64,000 nucleotides of DNA from Shewanella oneidensis MR-1 (GTDB taxonomy: Bacteria; Pseudomonadota; Gammaproteobacteria; Enterobacterales; Shewanellaceae), in assembly GCF_000146165.2 (NCBI RefSeq), contig NC_004347.2, positions 1,178,001 through 1,242,000 on the forward strand, written 5' to 3'. Below the pieces are notes generated by a model that was not told where the DNA came from, did not search any database, and saw only the letters and a program-made list of their open reading frames with translations. This document shows, in pieces, positions 41,581 through 52,436 of the stretch. How positions within the stretch are numbered: the stretch's first letter is position 1; each line of letters begins with the position of its first letter. The position numbers and the translations under genes were made by a program.

Positions 41581-43137
41581 CTATTGCTGTTTTTGGCGGC
41601 GGATAAAACCGACGAGCAGCAAAGCACCGCATAGAATTAACAGCGGAGTTTGGCCTATTTTAGCAAACCATGTTTGGCCAGTGACCAACGGAATAGTGGC
41701 ACTCAGCACGCCCGTTTCAAATTGAGGCAGTGCAGCTGTGATATTGCCATTCTCATCGACGACGGCGGTGACGCCATTATTGGTGGCGCGCACCAGAGGG
41801 CGACCTAACTCAATGGCGCGCATTTGGGCGATTTCCATATGTTGCAAGGGACCATTTGAGGTACCAAACCAAGCATCATTAGAGACAGTTAACAGTAAAT
41901 CTGTACCGAGATTGACGCTGTCTCGTAGCTGCTCAGGGAAGGCGATTTCATAGCAAATAGCAGGTGCAACTTTATGCCCAAGGGCACTTAGGTTGGGCTG
42001 CAGGTAATCGCCTCTAGCAAAGGAGGACATGGGCAGATTAAAGAAAGGTGCAATCGGCCGCAGCAGTGCTTGGAAGGGCACAAATTCGCCAATCGGCAAC
42101 AGATGGTGTTTCTTAAACTGGTTGCTGCCATCGCTTTCATAATCTGGGTTATCTTGTTGTTTCTGATTATGGTTACCTAGAACAATCAGTGAATTATAAA
42201 AGTCCTCCTGCTGACGGCTAATAATCCCGGTAATGATGGAGGTGTGATTAAGGTTGGCCACTTTATTGGCATTATCCAAAAAGTCTTGCACCATGGATTC
42301 TGGTGCAGGAATCGCCGCTTCCGGCCAGACAATTATGTCAGCATCAAAGTGTTCACGGGATAAATCCATGTATTTCAATAGGGTTGGCCAGAGAGCCTCG
42401 GGTTCCCATTTCATACTTTGCGGAATATTGCCTTGCACAAGCGCGACTTTTACCGACTCACCTGTAGGCTGGATTTGTGACAACTTTGGGGCAACCCAAG
42501 CAGCAACTGCGGTAATAGGCAGTAAAATCAACAGACTTTTGTAGCGTTTGCTAAAACACAAGGCTAATGCGCCAGCGATCATTGCGATGATGAAACTTAA
42601 TCCTAACGCGCCAATGATGCTTGCGAGGGCTTTTAGTGGGCCTTCGGTTTGGGAATAGCCGGCCCAAATCCAAGGGAAACCTGTCAGCACCCAGCCTCTG
42701 GCCCATTCGGTTAAGGTCCAAAGTGCGGGGAAGAGTAATAGATTACGCCATAACGAGTGGCTATTCGTGCGGGTAAACCATGCTAAGCCTAAACCCGTTA
42801 ACGCAGGATAAAGCGCTAAATAGAGTGCCAGCAGCGCCATTAACGCGACAGAGGCGGGTAGTGGTAGCCCGCCAAAGGTATCCATACTGACATGCACCCA
42901 ACTGATACCAACGGCAAAACAGCCGAAACCAAAGCTTAACCAATGGAAGAAGCTGGCTTTAGGATTCAAGGATTCACTCTGCCAAAGGGCTAACGACATG
43001 GCGATAGGATAGATAATCCACAGTGAATATGGCGCAAAGGAAAGCGCCGTACTGGCGCCTAAAATAAATGCCAGTACGAGGCGTAACGCACTCAGTCGGG
43101 ACTTTTGTTGGGCAAAAGCCCGAATGTTAGTTAGCAC
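41581..43137 (-). CDS. lnt: Apolipoprotein N-acyltransferase
   Basis: Adds the third acyl chain to lipoproteins in the inner membrane, 518 aa. About six membrane helices are followed by a periplasmic nitrilase domain with the catalytic triad visible: Glu in VWPEAAIPAP, Lys in KKHHLLPIGEFVPF and Cys in PAICYEIAFP. It follows corC as in E. coli (ybeX-lnt). This fits the many lipoproteins encoded in this window. Confidence 0.97.
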   Translation of the reverse strand: MLTNIRAFAQQKSRLSALRLVLAFILGASTALSFAPYSLWIIYPIAMSLALWQSESLNPKASFFHWLSFGFGCFAVGISWVHVSMDTFGGLPLPASVALMALLALYLALYPALTGLGLAWFTRTNSHSLWRNLLLFPALWTLTEWARGWVLTGFPWIWAGYSQTEGPLKALASIIGALGLSFIIAMIAGALALCFSKRYKSLLILLPITAVAAWVAPKLSQIQPTGESVKVALVQGNIPQSMKWEPEALWPTLLKYMDLSREHFDADIIVWPEAAIPAPESMVQDFLDNANKVANLNHTSIITGIISRQQEDFYNSLIVLGNHNQKQQDNPDYESDGSNQFKKHHLLPIGEFVPFQALLRPIAPFFNLPMSSFARGDYLQPNLSALGHKVAPAICYEIAFPEQLRDSVNLGTDLLLTVSNDAWFGTSNGPLQHMEIAQMRAIELGRPLVRATNNGVTAVVDENGNITAALPQFETGVLSATIPLVTGQTWFAKIGQTPLLILCGALLLVGFIRRQKQQ

Positions 43138-43179
43138 GGATAATTCTTCTTACACGGAGAGTTATTCTTACGCAGAAAG

Positions 43180-44055
43180 TTATTCTACGTCTTCACCGAT
43201 ATTGTGATCGGGGAGTTTAACTCTAAGTTGGATTAAGCGTCTGGTATCGGCGTTGATAACTTTAAATTCAATACCTTCGATCATGATGCTCTCATTACGC
43301 TCCGGCAAATGGCCAAAGGCATGTGACACCAAGCCGCCAACGGTATCAAACTCTTCATCGCTGAAGTGGGTATTGAATTCTTCGTTAAAATCTTCAATAG
43401 GCGTAAGCGCCTTCACCATATAGACGGTATTACCGACTTTACGGATTTCGGTGTCTTCAGGGCTATCGTGATCGAATTCGTCTTCAATTTCACCGACGAT
43501 TTCTTCGAGAATATCTTCAATGGTCACCAGACCGGATACGCCACCGTATTCATCGACGACAATCGCCATGTGGTAACGCTGGGAGCGGAATTCTTTGAGT
43601 AACACATCGACGCGTTTGCTCTCTGGCACAACGACGGCGGGGCGGATCACGCGATCAAGGGAGAAAGGTTCTTCACTGTTTGAGAAACCATAAGGGATCA
43701 AATCTTTAGCCAGTAAAATGCCTTCGATATGGTCTTTGTCTTCGTTAACAACAGGGAAGCGAGAATGACCTGAACCGATAACGGTTCTCAGCAGTTCTTC
43801 AACAGTATTGTCGATTTGAATCGCGACAATCTGGGCTCGTGGGATCATAATGTCCCGAACACGCATATCAGAAACTTCCAATACACCTTTAATCATTTCG
43901 CGGGTGTCTTCTGAGATCAGTTCGCGCTGTTCTGCGCCATCAATCACATCGACTAGGTCTTCGCGATTTTGAGGTTCGCCCTGAAACAACTGACTTACTC
44001 TGTCAAACCAGCTTTTCTTTTGGGCGTTCGTACTCGGGGGGATATCGTCACTCAT
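43180..44055 (-). CDS. corC: CorC/YbeX, CBS-domain protein (magnesium/cobalt efflux accessory)
   Basis: A 291-aa cytosolic protein (E. coli 292) with two CBS domains ([16 protein letters not shown] and [42 protein letters not shown]) and a C-terminal CorC_HlyC domain ([22 protein letters not shown]). Linked to magnesium/cobalt homeostasis and, with YbeY/YbeZ, to ribosome biology. The ATG at 44055 gives MSDDIPP; the in-frame extension to 44085 is not family-like. Confidence 0.95.
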   Translation of the reverse strand: MSDDIPPSTNAQKKSWFDRVSQLFQGEPQNREDLVDVIDGAEQRELISEDTREMIKGVLEVSDMRVRDIMIPRAQIVAIQIDNTVEELLRTVIGSGHSRFPVVNEDKDHIEGILLAKDLIPYGFSNSEEPFSLDRVIRPAVVVPESKRVDVLLKEFRSQRYHMAIVVDEYGGVSGLVTIEDILEEIVGEIEDEFDHDSPEDTEIRKVGNTVYMVKALTPIEDFNEEFNTHFSDEEFDTVGGLVSHAFGHLPERNESIMIEGIEFKVINADTRRLIQLRVKLPDHNIGEDVE

Positions 44056-44094
44056 AGTTTTCTCATTAACTTTGATGAATGGCATCTTAGTTAA

Positions 44095-44556
44095 TTATTG
44101 TTCCTTATATGGGTCAGTAAAACCTAAGCTTTCAATGAGTTGAGTCTCTAATGACTCCATCTCTTCGGCTTCTTCGTCTTCAATGTGATCATAACCTAGC
44201 AGATGCAAGCAACCATGTACAACCATGTGTGCCCAATGGGCTTCTAGGGTTTTATCTTGTTCACGCGCTTCATTTTCAACGACTGAGGCACAAATGACAA
44301 GATCTCCGAGCAGTGGAAGTTCAATTTCTGGCGGCGCTTCAAAGGGAAACGACAACACATTGGTGGGTTTATCTTTGCCCCTGTAGGTGCCATTAAGCAT
44401 TTGGCTTTCACGCGCATCGACGATACGAATCGTTAGTTCCGCTTGCTTCATACTGTTGCCAATGGCGGTTTTTACCCAGAGAGCTAACTGCTCTTCGCTG
44501 GGCAGATAGTCACTCGTCGTGGCGTATTGCACATCTAAGGCTAAATCAAGACTCAT
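44095..44556 (-). CDS. ybeY: Endoribonuclease YbeY
   Basis: Zinc-dependent single-strand endoribonuclease acting in 16S rRNA 3' maturation and ribosome quality control, 153 aa. The metal-binding motif [15 protein letters not shown] (H-x3-H-x5-H) is intact, as is the [17 protein letters not shown] block. Its start overlaps the end of ybeZ by 11 bases. Confidence 0.97.
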   Translation of the reverse strand: MSLDLALDVQYATTSDYLPSEEQLALWVKTAIGNSMKQAELTIRIVDARESQMLNGTYRGKDKPTNVLSFPFEAPPEIELPLLGDLVICASVVENEAREQDKTLEAHWAHMVVHGCLHLLGYDHIEDEEAEEMESLETQLIESLGFTDPYKEQ

Positions 44557-45634
44557 GCTTTAAGACTTCCTGCTGGATTTGGGGCTGTAGCTGTGATGAT
44601 GGTTGCGACGCGTTGTGCTGATAGTCGCGGCGCTCTTTTTCGGCCTTTAATGCTTGCTCTTTACGATCAAAAGCTTCATAGGCTTCAACGATGCGAGCGA
44701 CCACGGGATGGCGTACCACATCCTGCGAGACAAAAAAGTTAAAGCTGATTTCTTCTACTTGGCTTAATACTTCAATGGCGTGGCGCAGACCGGATTTTAT
44801 ATGCTTTGGTAAGTCGGTCTGGGTGATGTCACCAGTGATGACCGCGCGCGAGTTAAAGCCAATACGGGTTAAGAACATCTTCATCTGTTCAACCGTGGTG
44901 TTTTGGCTCTCGTCGAGAATAATAAAGGCATCGTTTAAGGTGCGACCACGCATGTAAGCTAGGGGCGCTACTTCGATAACGTTTTTCTCGATTAAGCGTT
45001 CGACCTTTTCAAAGCCGAGCATTTCAAACAGCGCATCATAGAGCGGGCGCAGATAGGGATCGACTTTCTGGCTTAAATCGCCCGGTAAAAAGCCGAGTTT
45101 TTCCCCGGCCTCAACTGCGGGGCGGGTGAGCAGAATACGGCGCACTTCTTGACGCTCTAATGCATCGACCGCTGCGGCAACGGCCAAATAGGTTTTACCC
45201 GTGCCCGCAGGACCAATACCAAAGGTGATATCGTGGCGTGTGATATTGGCCACATAGGTACTTTGGTTGGGGTTACGCGGTTTAATGACGCCACGGCGGG
45301 TTTTGATAAATAAGGCTTTATCATCACCGCTGTCGTCTTGCTCTAGGGCGATGGCTTCTTGAATAGCCAAATGCACTTGTTCAGGGTCAAGATCGGGCGT
45401 ACTGCCTTTAACCGTTTGGGTTTCAATATACAGCTGCTTAAGTAAGTTATTAGCACTTAAACAGTGACGTGGTAGTCCGGTAATTTGAAAATGGTTGTTC
45501 TTACGGACAATCTCGACGCCAACGCGACGCTCAATCTGTTTGATATTGTCATCGAAGGGACCGCACAGTGAAGCCAAACGGCGGGTTTCTGCGGGTTCGA
45601 GATACAGATTCATAGTGGTTAATTTACTGGACAA
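44546..45634 (-). CDS. ybeZ: PhoH-like ATPase YbeZ
   Basis: Single-domain P-loop ATPase partner of YbeY, 362 aa. Walker A is [15 protein letters not shown], Walker B is [12 protein letters not shown], and [18 protein letters not shown] is characteristic of PhoH. I keep the TTG at 45634: TAGGAG lies six bases upstream and the N-terminal length then matches E. coli YbeZ, whereas the ATG at 45613 has no ribosome site. It is the first gene after miaB in the transcript order and overlaps ybeY. Confidence 0.95.
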   Translation of the reverse strand: MSSKLTTMNLYLEPAETRRLASLCGPFDDNIKQIERRVGVEIVRKNNHFQITGLPRHCLSANNLLKQLYIETQTVKGSTPDLDPEQVHLAIQEAIALEQDDSGDDKALFIKTRRGVIKPRNPNQSTYVANITRHDITFGIGPAGTGKTYLAVAAAVDALERQEVRRILLTRPAVEAGEKLGFLPGDLSQKVDPYLRPLYDALFEMLGFEKVERLIEKNVIEVAPLAYMRGRTLNDAFIILDESQNTTVEQMKMFLTRIGFNSRAVITGDITQTDLPKHIKSGLRHAIEVLSQVEEISFNFFVSQDVVRHPVVARIVEAYEAFDRKEQALKAEKERRDYQHNASQPSSQLQPQIQQEVLKHES

Positions 45635-45822
45635 ACAGTACTCCTATTGTCAAATAACAAGCAAATTGTCAAATACCAAGCAAAGTGCTGAGTGAAAAGC
45701 CAAGTGCGATGTCAGTTTGCTATCGCAGCCTCTTATCAGAAGTTAATCTCAGTGTACGAGCCATCCATCATAATTGCTAACGGAAAATCACCAATTGCAG
45801 GCAGTTGTTATGGCCATAAAAT

Positions 45823-45848
45823 AAGAGGGCGACACTGTCGCCCTCTTT
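45823..45848 (-). terminator. Hairpin after miaB
   Basis: AGAGGGCGACA-C-TGTCGCCCTCT dyad with AT-rich flanks, 32 bases beyond the miaB stop on the - strand; it may end miaB transcription before ybeZ. Confidence 0.75.
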
Positions 45849-45879
45849 ATATAGGTACATTCACCCAAGATTTAAACCC

Positions 45880-47304
45880 CTAAGGTTTAAATTGAGTTAC
45901 ACCAAGATCATCATCTTGCTTATGCTTCGCCAGAATATCCGATGGGCGCAGGTTACGGCGCAGATCCATTTCATCTTCACCGCGGATAAATTTACCGCGT
46001 AGTGAGTTAGTGTAAACGTCGACAATTTCAACATCCACAAAGGTTCCAATGTGCTTTGGTAAGCCTTCAAAGTTCACCACACGGTTGTTTTCGGTGCGAC
46101 CACGCAGTTCCATCGGGTTTTTTACCGACGGGCCTTCAACCAAAATGCGTTGCACTGTGCCCATCATATGGCGGCTGTAACGCATGGCTTGCTGAGTGAT
46201 GCGGTCTTGCAGAATCGCCAGACGTTGTTTTTTCTCTTCCATATCAACGTCGTCAGGTAAGTCTGCCGCAGGTGTGCCTGGGCGTGCGCTATAGATGAAG
46301 CTGAAACTGTGGTCGAATGCTACATCTTCAATCAGCTTCATGGTATCAGCGAAGTCTTCTTGGGTTTCACCAGGGAAGCCAATGATAAAGTCAGAGCTGA
46401 TTTGGATATCTGGACGAGCTTTACGCAGACGGCGGATGATAGATTTGTATTCAATCGCCATATGGCCGCGTTTCATCGCCGTGAGAATTCGGTCAGAACC
46501 TGACTGCACAGGTAAGTGCAAGAAACTCACTAATTCAGGAGTATCTTCGTAAACGTCGATGATATCCTGTGTAAATTCAATTGGATGACTGGTGGTGAAG
46601 CGAATGCGATCAATGCCATCAATAGCGGCAACATAGCGTAATAGCTCGGCGAAGGTACAGATACCGCCATCGTGGGTTGCACCACGGTAAGCATTAACGT
46701 TTTGACCGAGCAGGTTAACTTCGCGCACACCTTGTTCTGCCAGTTGGGCAATTTCGAGGATGATGTCATCCGATGGACGGCTGACTTCTTCGCCACGGGT
46801 GTAAGGCACTACGCAGAACGAACAGTATTTGCTACAACCTTCCATGATTGACACAAACGCCGTTGGGCCTTCGGCGCGCGGTTCGGGAAGACGGTCAAAT
46901 TTTTCGATCTCAGGGAAACTCACGTCGATCACGGCTTTTTCGCCACGACGCACTTGTTCGATCATCTCCGGCAGGCGGTGAAGTGTCTGTGGGCCAAAAA
47001 TGATGTCGACACATTGAGCTCGGTCTTTAATCGCTTTGCCTTCTTGGGATGCAACACAACCACCCACACCAATAATCAGGTCGGGATTTTTATCTTTGAG
47101 TGTCTTCCAGCGGCCTAACTGATGGAACACTTTTTCCTGTGCCTTTTCACGGATAGAACAAGTGTTTAGCAGCAAAATGTCTGCTTCTTCTGCTTCTTCA
47201 GTTAAGGTGTAACCTTGGTATTCGCCTAACAGATCCGCCATCTTGGATGAGTCGTACTCATTCATTTGACAGCCCCAAGTTTTAATATGGAGTTTTTTGC
47301 TCAT
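45880..47304 (-). CDS. miaB: tRNA-2-methylthio-N6-dimethylallyladenosine synthase
   Basis: Radical-SAM methylthiotransferase modifying A37 of tRNAs reading UNN codons, 474 aa from the ATG at 47304, equal to E. coli. The N-terminal UPF0004 domain has auxiliary-cluster cysteines ([27 protein letters not shown]), the radical-SAM motif is CSKYCSFC, and a C-terminal TRAM domain follows. An in-frame extension to 47388 is unlike the family. Confidence 0.97.
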   Translation of the reverse strand: MSKKLHIKTWGCQMNEYDSSKMADLLGEYQGYTLTEEAEEADILLLNTCSIREKAQEKVFHQLGRWKTLKDKNPDLIIGVGGCVASQEGKAIKDRAQCVDIIFGPQTLHRLPEMIEQVRRGEKAVIDVSFPEIEKFDRLPEPRAEGPTAFVSIMEGCSKYCSFCVVPYTRGEEVSRPSDDIILEIAQLAEQGVREVNLLGQNVNAYRGATHDGGICTFAELLRYVAAIDGIDRIRFTTSHPIEFTQDIIDVYEDTPELVSFLHLPVQSGSDRILTAMKRGHMAIEYKSIIRRLRKARPDIQISSDFIIGFPGETQEDFADTMKLIEDVAFDHSFSFIYSARPGTPAADLPDDVDMEEKKQRLAILQDRITQQAMRYSRHMMGTVQRILVEGPSVKNPMELRGRTENNRVVNFEGLPKHIGTFVDVEIVDVYTNSLRGKFIRGEDEMDLRRNLRPSDILAKHKQDDDLGVTQFKP

Positions 47305-47443
47305 CAGTTGTGTTGCCCTAAGCCGCCCTGTAAAAAGAGTCCCAAGCTGCCGTTGCCCTGTTAAAAGACAAACTGACTGCCCAGTCAAAATAGCGCGACA
47401 TTTTACCCGCAGTTATGGCTGCTGACCAGCTTTGTCCACATTT

Positions 47444-47764
47444 TTACTCGCTAATCCCATCAGATTGTGATACCCACAAAGAAGCTAGGTTTATCGCTAT
47501 TGCTGGGTTTTGCGTGAGCAACTCTCGGTTAAATTGGGCGGCATTTGCCATTTCCAACAAGCTATTACGGGCTTGAATGCTAATGTCTTCACGGATTTGG
47601 AGTCGAAATTCGCTCAACATTTCCGTGGTGTGGAGATATAAGGCATAATCGAGCGGATCGCGGTAACTGACGGTAATGGTTTCCATCGTTGGCGCGGCAT
47701 TTACTGGCATAACACTGCAAATCAGTAGGCTAGTGGCGATATGTAATTGGATAAGTGTTTTCAT
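47444..47764 (-). CDS. Small exported protein of unknown function
   Basis: A 106-aa protein with a clear signal peptide (IQLHIATSLLICSVMPVNA, cleavage before APTME). The mature 80 residues are mostly helical in appearance (ALYLHTTEMLSEFRLQIRED, NSLLEMANAAQFNRELL) and lack Cys. I do not recognise a family. It is on its own between miaB and the divergent ubi gene. Confidence 0.65.
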   Translation of the reverse strand: MKTLIQLHIATSLLICSVMPVNAAPTMETITVSYRDPLDYALYLHTTEMLSEFRLQIREDISIQARNSLLEMANAAQFNRELLTQNPAIAINLASLWVSQSDGISE

Positions 47765-47941
47765 GACATCCTCACTATCTCTATTTCAAGATGGATTCAC
47801 TGGTCACTCATACGTACAGCGAGGGCTGGCTAAGTGAGAAGCAAATGGGCTTTTGATACCGCAGACAGCCTCAAATTCGTGCGGTGTTATCTTGAGTGTA
47901 GTGGGATTGCCTAAAGGGAAAGTGTGTCTTTGTAAGTAAGT

Positions 47942-47975
47942 GTGAGCAAATGGACATCTAGCAACATTTGCTCAC
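47942..47975. promoter_or_regulatory. 11-bp perfect inverted repeat, candidate operator
   Basis: GTGAGCAAATG and CATTTGCTCAC, separated by 12 bases, lie between the small exported gene and the ubi hydroxylase gene, just upstream of the extended -10 at 48001. Symmetry and position suggest a regulator site; a hairpin in RNA is the alternative. Confidence 0.35.
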
Positions 47976-48000
47976 CTTTGAACTGAAATTGACACGCTTT

Positions 48001-48009
48001 TGCTACAAT
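48001..48009 (+). promoter_or_regulatory. Extended -10 promoter element
   Basis: TGCTACAAT fits the TGnTATAAT extended -10 pattern with no good -35. It would start transcription near 48016, upstream of the ubi hydroxylase gene. Confidence 0.45.
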
Positions 48010-48103
48010 CCGGCGATGGTGTGATGCGCTTTAAGCTTGAGCTTTAGGTAAGAGTAAAGTGCCTCAGACAACGTCGAAAGAACAAAAAAGAGTGATAACT
48101 AAG

Positions 48104-49330
48104 ATGAGCCGAACAATGAGCCAAACGCAGCAATCCGCATCGATAACATCAGAGACTCAATCCTTTGATGTGATTTTAGTCGGCGGCGGTATGGTGGGCG
48201 CGGCAACGGCGATTGGTCTTGCACAACAAGGACTTCACATTGCTGTGATTGAGTCCTTTGCGCCCGAGGCTTATTCCCCCGAGCAGGCATTAGATGTACG
48301 TGTGTCGGCGATAAGCGTTGCCTCTGAGCATTTACTTGAGCAGTTAGGCGCGTTAGACAGCCTCCTTAAGATGCGTAATGTGCCTTATCTGGGTTTAGAG
48401 ACTTGGGAGCTTGATGGTTGCATTACTCAATTCCACAGCTCCCAAATCGGTGCTAGCCATTTAGGCCATATCGTTGAAAACCGTTTAGTGCAGCTCGCCC
48501 TTTGGGAGCAAATGCAACAATGGGAAAATATTCGGCTCTTTTGCCCTGAGCGCGTTGCCCACTTTGCTCGCGGGGTTGATACGGTAAGCGTGCACTTACA
48601 ATCTGGTTGCCTCCTTGAAGCAAAGCTTTTGGTCGGTGCCGATGGCGCGAACTCACATGTGCGCCAATGGGCGGGCATTGGGATTTCGGGTTGGGACTAT
48701 GCTCAATCGGCCATGCTGATTAATATCCAAACCACCCAAGGTCAACAAGATGTGACTTGGCAGCAATTTACCCCTAGCGGCCCACGTTCCTTATTACCGT
48801 TACCCGGCAATCATGCCTCGTTAGTTTGGTATGATGATGCCAATCGCATCAAACAGTTAATGCAACTGAACAATAAGCAGTTGGCCGAGCAAATTCGCCA
48901 GCATTTTCCTGCTCGGTTAGATAGTGACTTTATAGTTGAAGCCAAGGGCAGTTTTGCGCTCACCCGCCGGCATGCTCAGGTTTATGTTAAGCCAAATGTG
49001 GTGATTTTAGGGGATGCGGCGCACACTATTAATCCGCTTGCGGGCCAAGGGGTTAACCTTGGATTTAAAGATGTTGAAGCCTTGCTTTCGGTCATCAAGG
49101 CGGCATTAACGGAGGATAAACCTTGGTGGTCAACCGAGGTATTAGGGAAATATCAGGCAAAACGTTACCTTGATAATCAGCTGATGATGACCACCATGGA
49201 TGTGTTTTACGCAGGCTTTAGTAACGATATCTTACCGCTAAAATTGCTGCGTAACGGCGCATTAAAGCTCGCAAATATCAATTCTCCCCTCAAACAAACT
49301 GTACTTAAGTATGCGATGGGGCTCAATTAG
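48104..49330 (+). CDS. ubiF: UbiF/UbiH-family FAD-dependent ubiquinone hydroxylase
   Basis: Flavin monooxygenase of ubiquinone synthesis, 408 aa from ATG 48104. The dinucleotide-binding motif is VGGGMVGAATAIGLAQQG, the middle has VGADGANSHVRQ, and the FAD motif is GDAAHTINPLAGQGVNLGFKD. Choice of UbiF (C6 hydroxylation) over UbiH/UbiI rests on its place beside miaB and the Met-Leu-Gln tRNA operon, as in E. coli; sequence alone cannot settle it. The start is uncertain: GTG 48059, ATG 48104 and ATG 48116 are all in frame with weak ribosome sites. Confidence 0.85.
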   Translation: MSRTMSQTQQSASITSETQSFDVILVGGGMVGAATAIGLAQQGLHIAVIESFAPEAYSPEQALDVRVSAISVASEHLLEQLGALDSLLKMRNVPYLGLETWELDGCITQFHSSQIGASHLGHIVENRLVQLALWEQMQQWENIRLFCPERVAHFARGVDTVSVHLQSGCLLEAKLLVGADGANSHVRQWAGIGISGWDYAQSAMLINIQTTQGQQDVTWQQFTPSGPRSLLPLPGNHASLVWYDDANRIKQLMQLNNKQLAEQIRQHFPARLDSDFIVEAKGSFALTRRHAQVYVKPNVVILGDAAHTINPLAGQGVNLGFKDVEALLSVIKAALTEDKPWWSTEVLGKYQAKRYLDNQLMMTTMDVFYAGFSNDILPLKLLRNGALKLANINSPLKQTVLKYAMGLN

Positions 49331-49498
49331 CCCCTCGTGGTGAGCACTTGCTCACTCGGCATTTGTTGACTTACGCATTGAGTGCTAAAATGCCGCGTTT
49401 TTAACGAGTATAATCGGCATAGTTAACTCAAAATGGTCGACCGTGTGCTCGTTGCTATCGACCAATTAACGCAGTCTTGAGTGCCAGTAGTGAGTGTC

Positions 49499-50086
49499 AT
49501 GAGCGAAATTAAATTAATCGTAGGTCTTGCCAACCCTGGCGCCGAATATGTGCAGACTCGCCATAATGCGGGCGCTTGGTATGTGGAAGAATTGGCCCGT
49601 ATCTGTGGTGTGAGCTTAGTCGCCGATAGCAAGTATTTTGGCCTGACAGCCAGAGCTGTGTTGCACGGTAAAGATGTGCGTTTGCTGATCCCAACTACCT
49701 ACATGAACTTAAGCGGTAAAGCCGTAGGCGCTTTAGCTAATTTCTTTCGTATTACACCCGAAGAAATTCTGGTGGCCCACGATGAACTGGATATGCCGCC
49801 GGGCGTGGCTAAATTTAAGTTAGGTGGTGGCCATGGTGGTCATAATGGCTTAAAAGACATTATTGCCAAATTAGCCAATGATAAAAACTTTTACCGTTTA
49901 CGGATTGGGATTGGTCATCCTGGCGATAAGAATAAAGTCAGTGGTTACGTACTGGGTAAGGCCCCGGCGAAAGAGCAAGAGCTGATCAATGCCGCCGTGG
50001 ACGAAGCCGTGCGCTCAACTGAAATTTTATTTAAAGAGGACATGGTGAAAGCCATGACTCGATTACACTCCTTTAAAGCGGAGTAA
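49499..50086 (+). CDS. pth: Peptidyl-tRNA hydrolase
   Basis: Releases peptides from dropped-off peptidyl-tRNA, 195 aa (E. coli 194). The catalytic His and neighbours lie in [41 protein letters not shown] and [12 protein letters not shown] complete the active-site set. The ATG at 49499 gives [14 protein letters not shown]; a GTG at 49481 is in frame but not family-like. It is followed by ychF, the standard gammaproteobacterial order. Confidence 0.97.
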   Translation: MSEIKLIVGLANPGAEYVQTRHNAGAWYVEELARICGVSLVADSKYFGLTARAVLHGKDVRLLIPTTYMNLSGKAVGALANFFRITPEEILVAHDELDMPPGVAKFKLGGGHGGHNGLKDIIAKLANDKNFYRLRIGIGHPGDKNKVSGYVLGKAPAKEQELINAAVDEAVRSTEILFKEDMVKAMTRLHSFKAE

Positions 50087-50240
50087 GGTTTGTGTCAGCG
50101 ACCTTGTAACTTGTTAGACGTTACCAAGTTCACTATGCAAATACCGAAATGATTTATCAATGTACTGCCTAAGGGCAGGGCGACTAAAACTTGCTGGTGA
50201 GTGCGACTTGCCAGCCAAACATCGAGAAAAAGGTAAGAAT

Positions 50241-51332
50241 ATGGGTTTTAAATGCGGCATTGTTGGTCTTCCTAACGTAGGTAAATCAACGCTTTTTAAT
50301 GCGTTAACTAAGGCTGGCATCGAAGCGGCAAACTTCCCGTTTTGTACCATCGAGCCAAACACTGGCGTTGTACCTGTGCCGGATCCACGCTTAGACGCGC
50401 TGGCGGCGATTGTTAATCCTCAGCGTGTATTGCCTACTACCATGGAGTTCGTGGATATCGCAGGCCTTGTTGCTGGCGCTTCTAAAGGTGAAGGTTTAGG
50501 TAACAAGTTCCTTGCTAACATCCGTGAGACGGATGCGATTGGCCATGTGGTACGTTGTTTTGACGATGACAACATTGTTCACGTTGCAAACAAAGTGGAT
50601 CCTGCTCGTGATATCGAAGTGATCAACACCGAACTGGCTCTCGCCGACTTAGATAGTTTAGAGCGCGCCGTTATTCGTCAGCAAAAACGCGCTAAGGGTG
50701 GCGATAAAGACGCTAAGTTTGAGGTAGAAGTCCTTGAGAAAATGCGTCCAGTGCTCGATGAAGCCAAAATGCTGCGCTCGATGGATCTTTCTAAGGAAGA
50801 ATTAGAAGCCGTTGCTTACTTAAACTTCTTAACCTTAAAGCCAACCATGTATATTGCTAACGTGGCCGAAGATGGTTTCGACAATAACCCACACTTAGAT
50901 GCAGTGCGTGCAATTGCTGAAAAAGAAAATGCCATTGTGGTTTCAGTGTGCGCAGCGATTGAATCAGAATTGGCTGAAATGGACGCTGAAGAACGCGATG
51001 AGTTTATGGCAGACCTCGGGTTAGAAGAGCCAGGTTTAGATCGCGTGATCCGTGCGGGTTATCAGTTATTGAGCCTGCAAACTTATTTCACCGCGGGTGT
51101 AAAAGAAGTGCGTGCTTGGACTGTCTCTGTCGGTGCAACAGCGCCACAGGCGGCGGGCGTTATCCATACTGACTTCGAACGTGGCTTTATTCGTGCGCAA
51201 GTGGTGGCATTTGACGACTTTATTGCTTACAAAGGTGAAGCGGGCGCTAAAGAGGCGGGTAAATTACGTGTTGAAGGCAAGACTTATATCGTTCAAGACG
51301 GCGATGTCATGCACTTCTTGTTTAACGTATAA
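50241..51332 (+). CDS. ychF: OBG-type ATPase YchF
   Basis: Ribosome-associated P-loop protein with ATP preference, 363 aa as in E. coli. G1 is [18 protein letters not shown]3 is DIAGLV, and the guanine-specificity NKxD motif is replaced by NVAED, consistent with ATP use. A coiled-coil insert and a C-terminal TGS domain ([14 protein letters not shown]) follow. AAAAAGGTAAG precedes the ATG at 50241. Confidence 0.97.
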   Translation: MGFKCGIVGLPNVGKSTLFNALTKAGIEAANFPFCTIEPNTGVVPVPDPRLDALAAIVNPQRVLPTTMEFVDIAGLVAGASKGEGLGNKFLANIRETDAIGHVVRCFDDDNIVHVANKVDPARDIEVINTELALADLDSLERAVIRQQKRAKGGDKDAKFEVEVLEKMRPVLDEAKMLRSMDLSKEELEAVAYLNFLTLKPTMYIANVAEDGFDNNPHLDAVRAIAEKENAIVVSVCAAIESELAEMDAEERDEFMADLGLEEPGLDRVIRAGYQLLSLQTYFTAGVKEVRAWTVSVGATAPQAAGVIHTDFERGFIRAQVVAFDDFIAYKGEAGAKEAGKLRVEGKTYIVQDGDVMHFLFNV

Positions 51333-51469
51333 GCCAATTGATATTGGGCTAAGCTTTAGAAAGTAAGGCAAAATACGGGCAACAGAAGTTAATTTAGTGC
51401 ATCTGTTGCTCAGTTTGGTGAAGTAATAGCCGAACGGTTTGCCTCAAGGAAAATAGCGAAAAAAAGCTG

Positions 51470-51498
51470 TTGACCTCGATACCTCGAATAAGCATAAT
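51470..51498 (+). promoter_or_regulatory. Sigma-70 promoter of the tRNA operon
   Basis: TTGACC (-35) and CATAAT (-10) with an exact 17-base spacer, followed by a GC-rich discriminator (ACGCCCC), as at stringently controlled stable-RNA promoters. It lies about 40 bases upstream of the first tRNA. Confidence 0.75.
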
Positions 51499-51539
51499 AC
51501 GCCCCGTTCCTCGCTACGAGGGGCGCGCAATAACGAAGT

Positions 51540-51616
51540 GGCAATGTAGCTCAGCTGGTTAGAGCACAGCACTCATAATGCTGGGGTCGCAGGTTCAAGT
51601 CCCGCCATTGCTACCA
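51540..51616 (+). tRNA. tRNA-Met, elongator (anticodon CAT), copy 1
   Basis: 77 nt with encoded CCA. The acceptor GGCAATG pairs with CATTGCT, so position 1 is a G-U pair. The anticodon loop is CTCATAA. It resembles E. coli metT; a tRNA-Ile2 reading of CAT is less likely given that similarity and the operon context. Confidence 0.96.
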
Positions 51617-51670
51617 TTTCGTTATACTAGCATTTGCTAGCATCTCTTCAGGATGTCAACTTGAAGCTGT

Positions 51671-51755
<85 letters not shown>

Positions 51756-51801
51756 TTATTTTAAACATCTGCGTTAGCGGGTGGATGAAACAAGTTTTAG
51801 T

Positions 51802-51876
51802 TGGGGTATCGCCAAGCGGTAAGGCACCGGGTTTTGATCCCGGCATACCTAGGTTCGAATCCTAGTACCCCAGCCA
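51802..51876 (+). tRNA. tRNA-Gln (anticodon TTG), copy 1
   Basis: 75 nt with encoded CCA; acceptor TGGGGTA / TACCCCA keeps the U1-A72 pair typical of tRNA-Gln; the anticodon is TTG. Confidence 0.97.
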
Positions 51877-51897
51877 TCATTTTTAGTTTCTCAGTTT

Positions 51898-51972
51898 TGG
51901 GGTATCGCCAAGCGGTAAGGCACCGGGTTTTGATCCCGGCATACCTAGGTTCGAATCCTAGTACCCCAGCCA
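51898..51972 (+). tRNA. tRNA-Gln (anticodon TTG), copy 2
   Basis: 75 nt, identical to copy 1 by eye, 21 bases downstream of it. Confidence 0.97.
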
Positions 51973-51973
51973 T

Positions 51974-52050
51974 GGCAATGTAGCTCAGCTGGTTAGAGCA
52001 CAGCACTCATAATGCTGGGGTCGCAGGTTCAAGTCCCGCCATTGCTACCA
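51974..52050 (+). tRNA. tRNA-Met, elongator (anticodon CAT), copy 2
   Basis: 77 nt, identical to copy 1. It begins after a single T following the CCA of tRNA-Gln copy 2, so maturation must separate two tRNAs joined by one nucleotide. Confidence 0.96.
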
Positions 52051-52131
52051 TATTTAAATCCACGTAAATCAATTGGTTTATCTGGTAAAAATCCAGAGAT
52101 GTTTGTATGAGCAAATCTGGTACATTTTGAT

Positions 52132-52216
<85 letters not shown>

Positions 52217-52252
52217 TCAAAATGCAACCGTAAAGGTTGAAGACAAGTTAAT

Positions 52253-52327
52253 TGGGGTATCGCCAAGCGGTAAGGCACCGGGTTTTGATCCCGGCATACC
52301 TAGGTTCGAATCCTAGTACCCCAGCCA
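52253..52327 (+). tRNA. tRNA-Gln (anticodon TTG), copy 3
   Basis: 75 nt, matching copies 1 and 2. It is the last gene of the tRNA operon. Confidence 0.97.
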
Positions 52328-52332
52328 TAGTT

Positions 52333-52360
52333 AAAAAGCCCGTCTTATGACGGGCTTTTT
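52333..52360 (+). terminator. Terminator of the tRNA operon
   Basis: AAAAAGCCCGTC-TTAT-GACGGGCTTTTT, a perfect 12-bp stem with T-run, six bases after the last tRNA. Confidence 0.95.
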
Positions 52361-52436
52361 GCTTTCTATTTTCTGCTATTTATTTTGTTCGTTACTCTTT
52401 ACGTATCTTTCATTGTTTAGGTTCAACGTACCTTTA

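Noticed and set aside
51797..52006. Open frames across the tRNA-Gln pairs giving repeated peptides
   Set aside because: They are translations of identical tRNA genes on either strand, without ribosome sites.
51974..52050. CAT-anticodon tRNAs as tRNA-Ile2 or initiator tRNA
   Set aside because: No C1-A72 mismatch or three G-C pairs of an initiator, and the body matches elongator metT in the syntenic operon; Ile2 would be expected to differ in the acceptor and anticodon stems.
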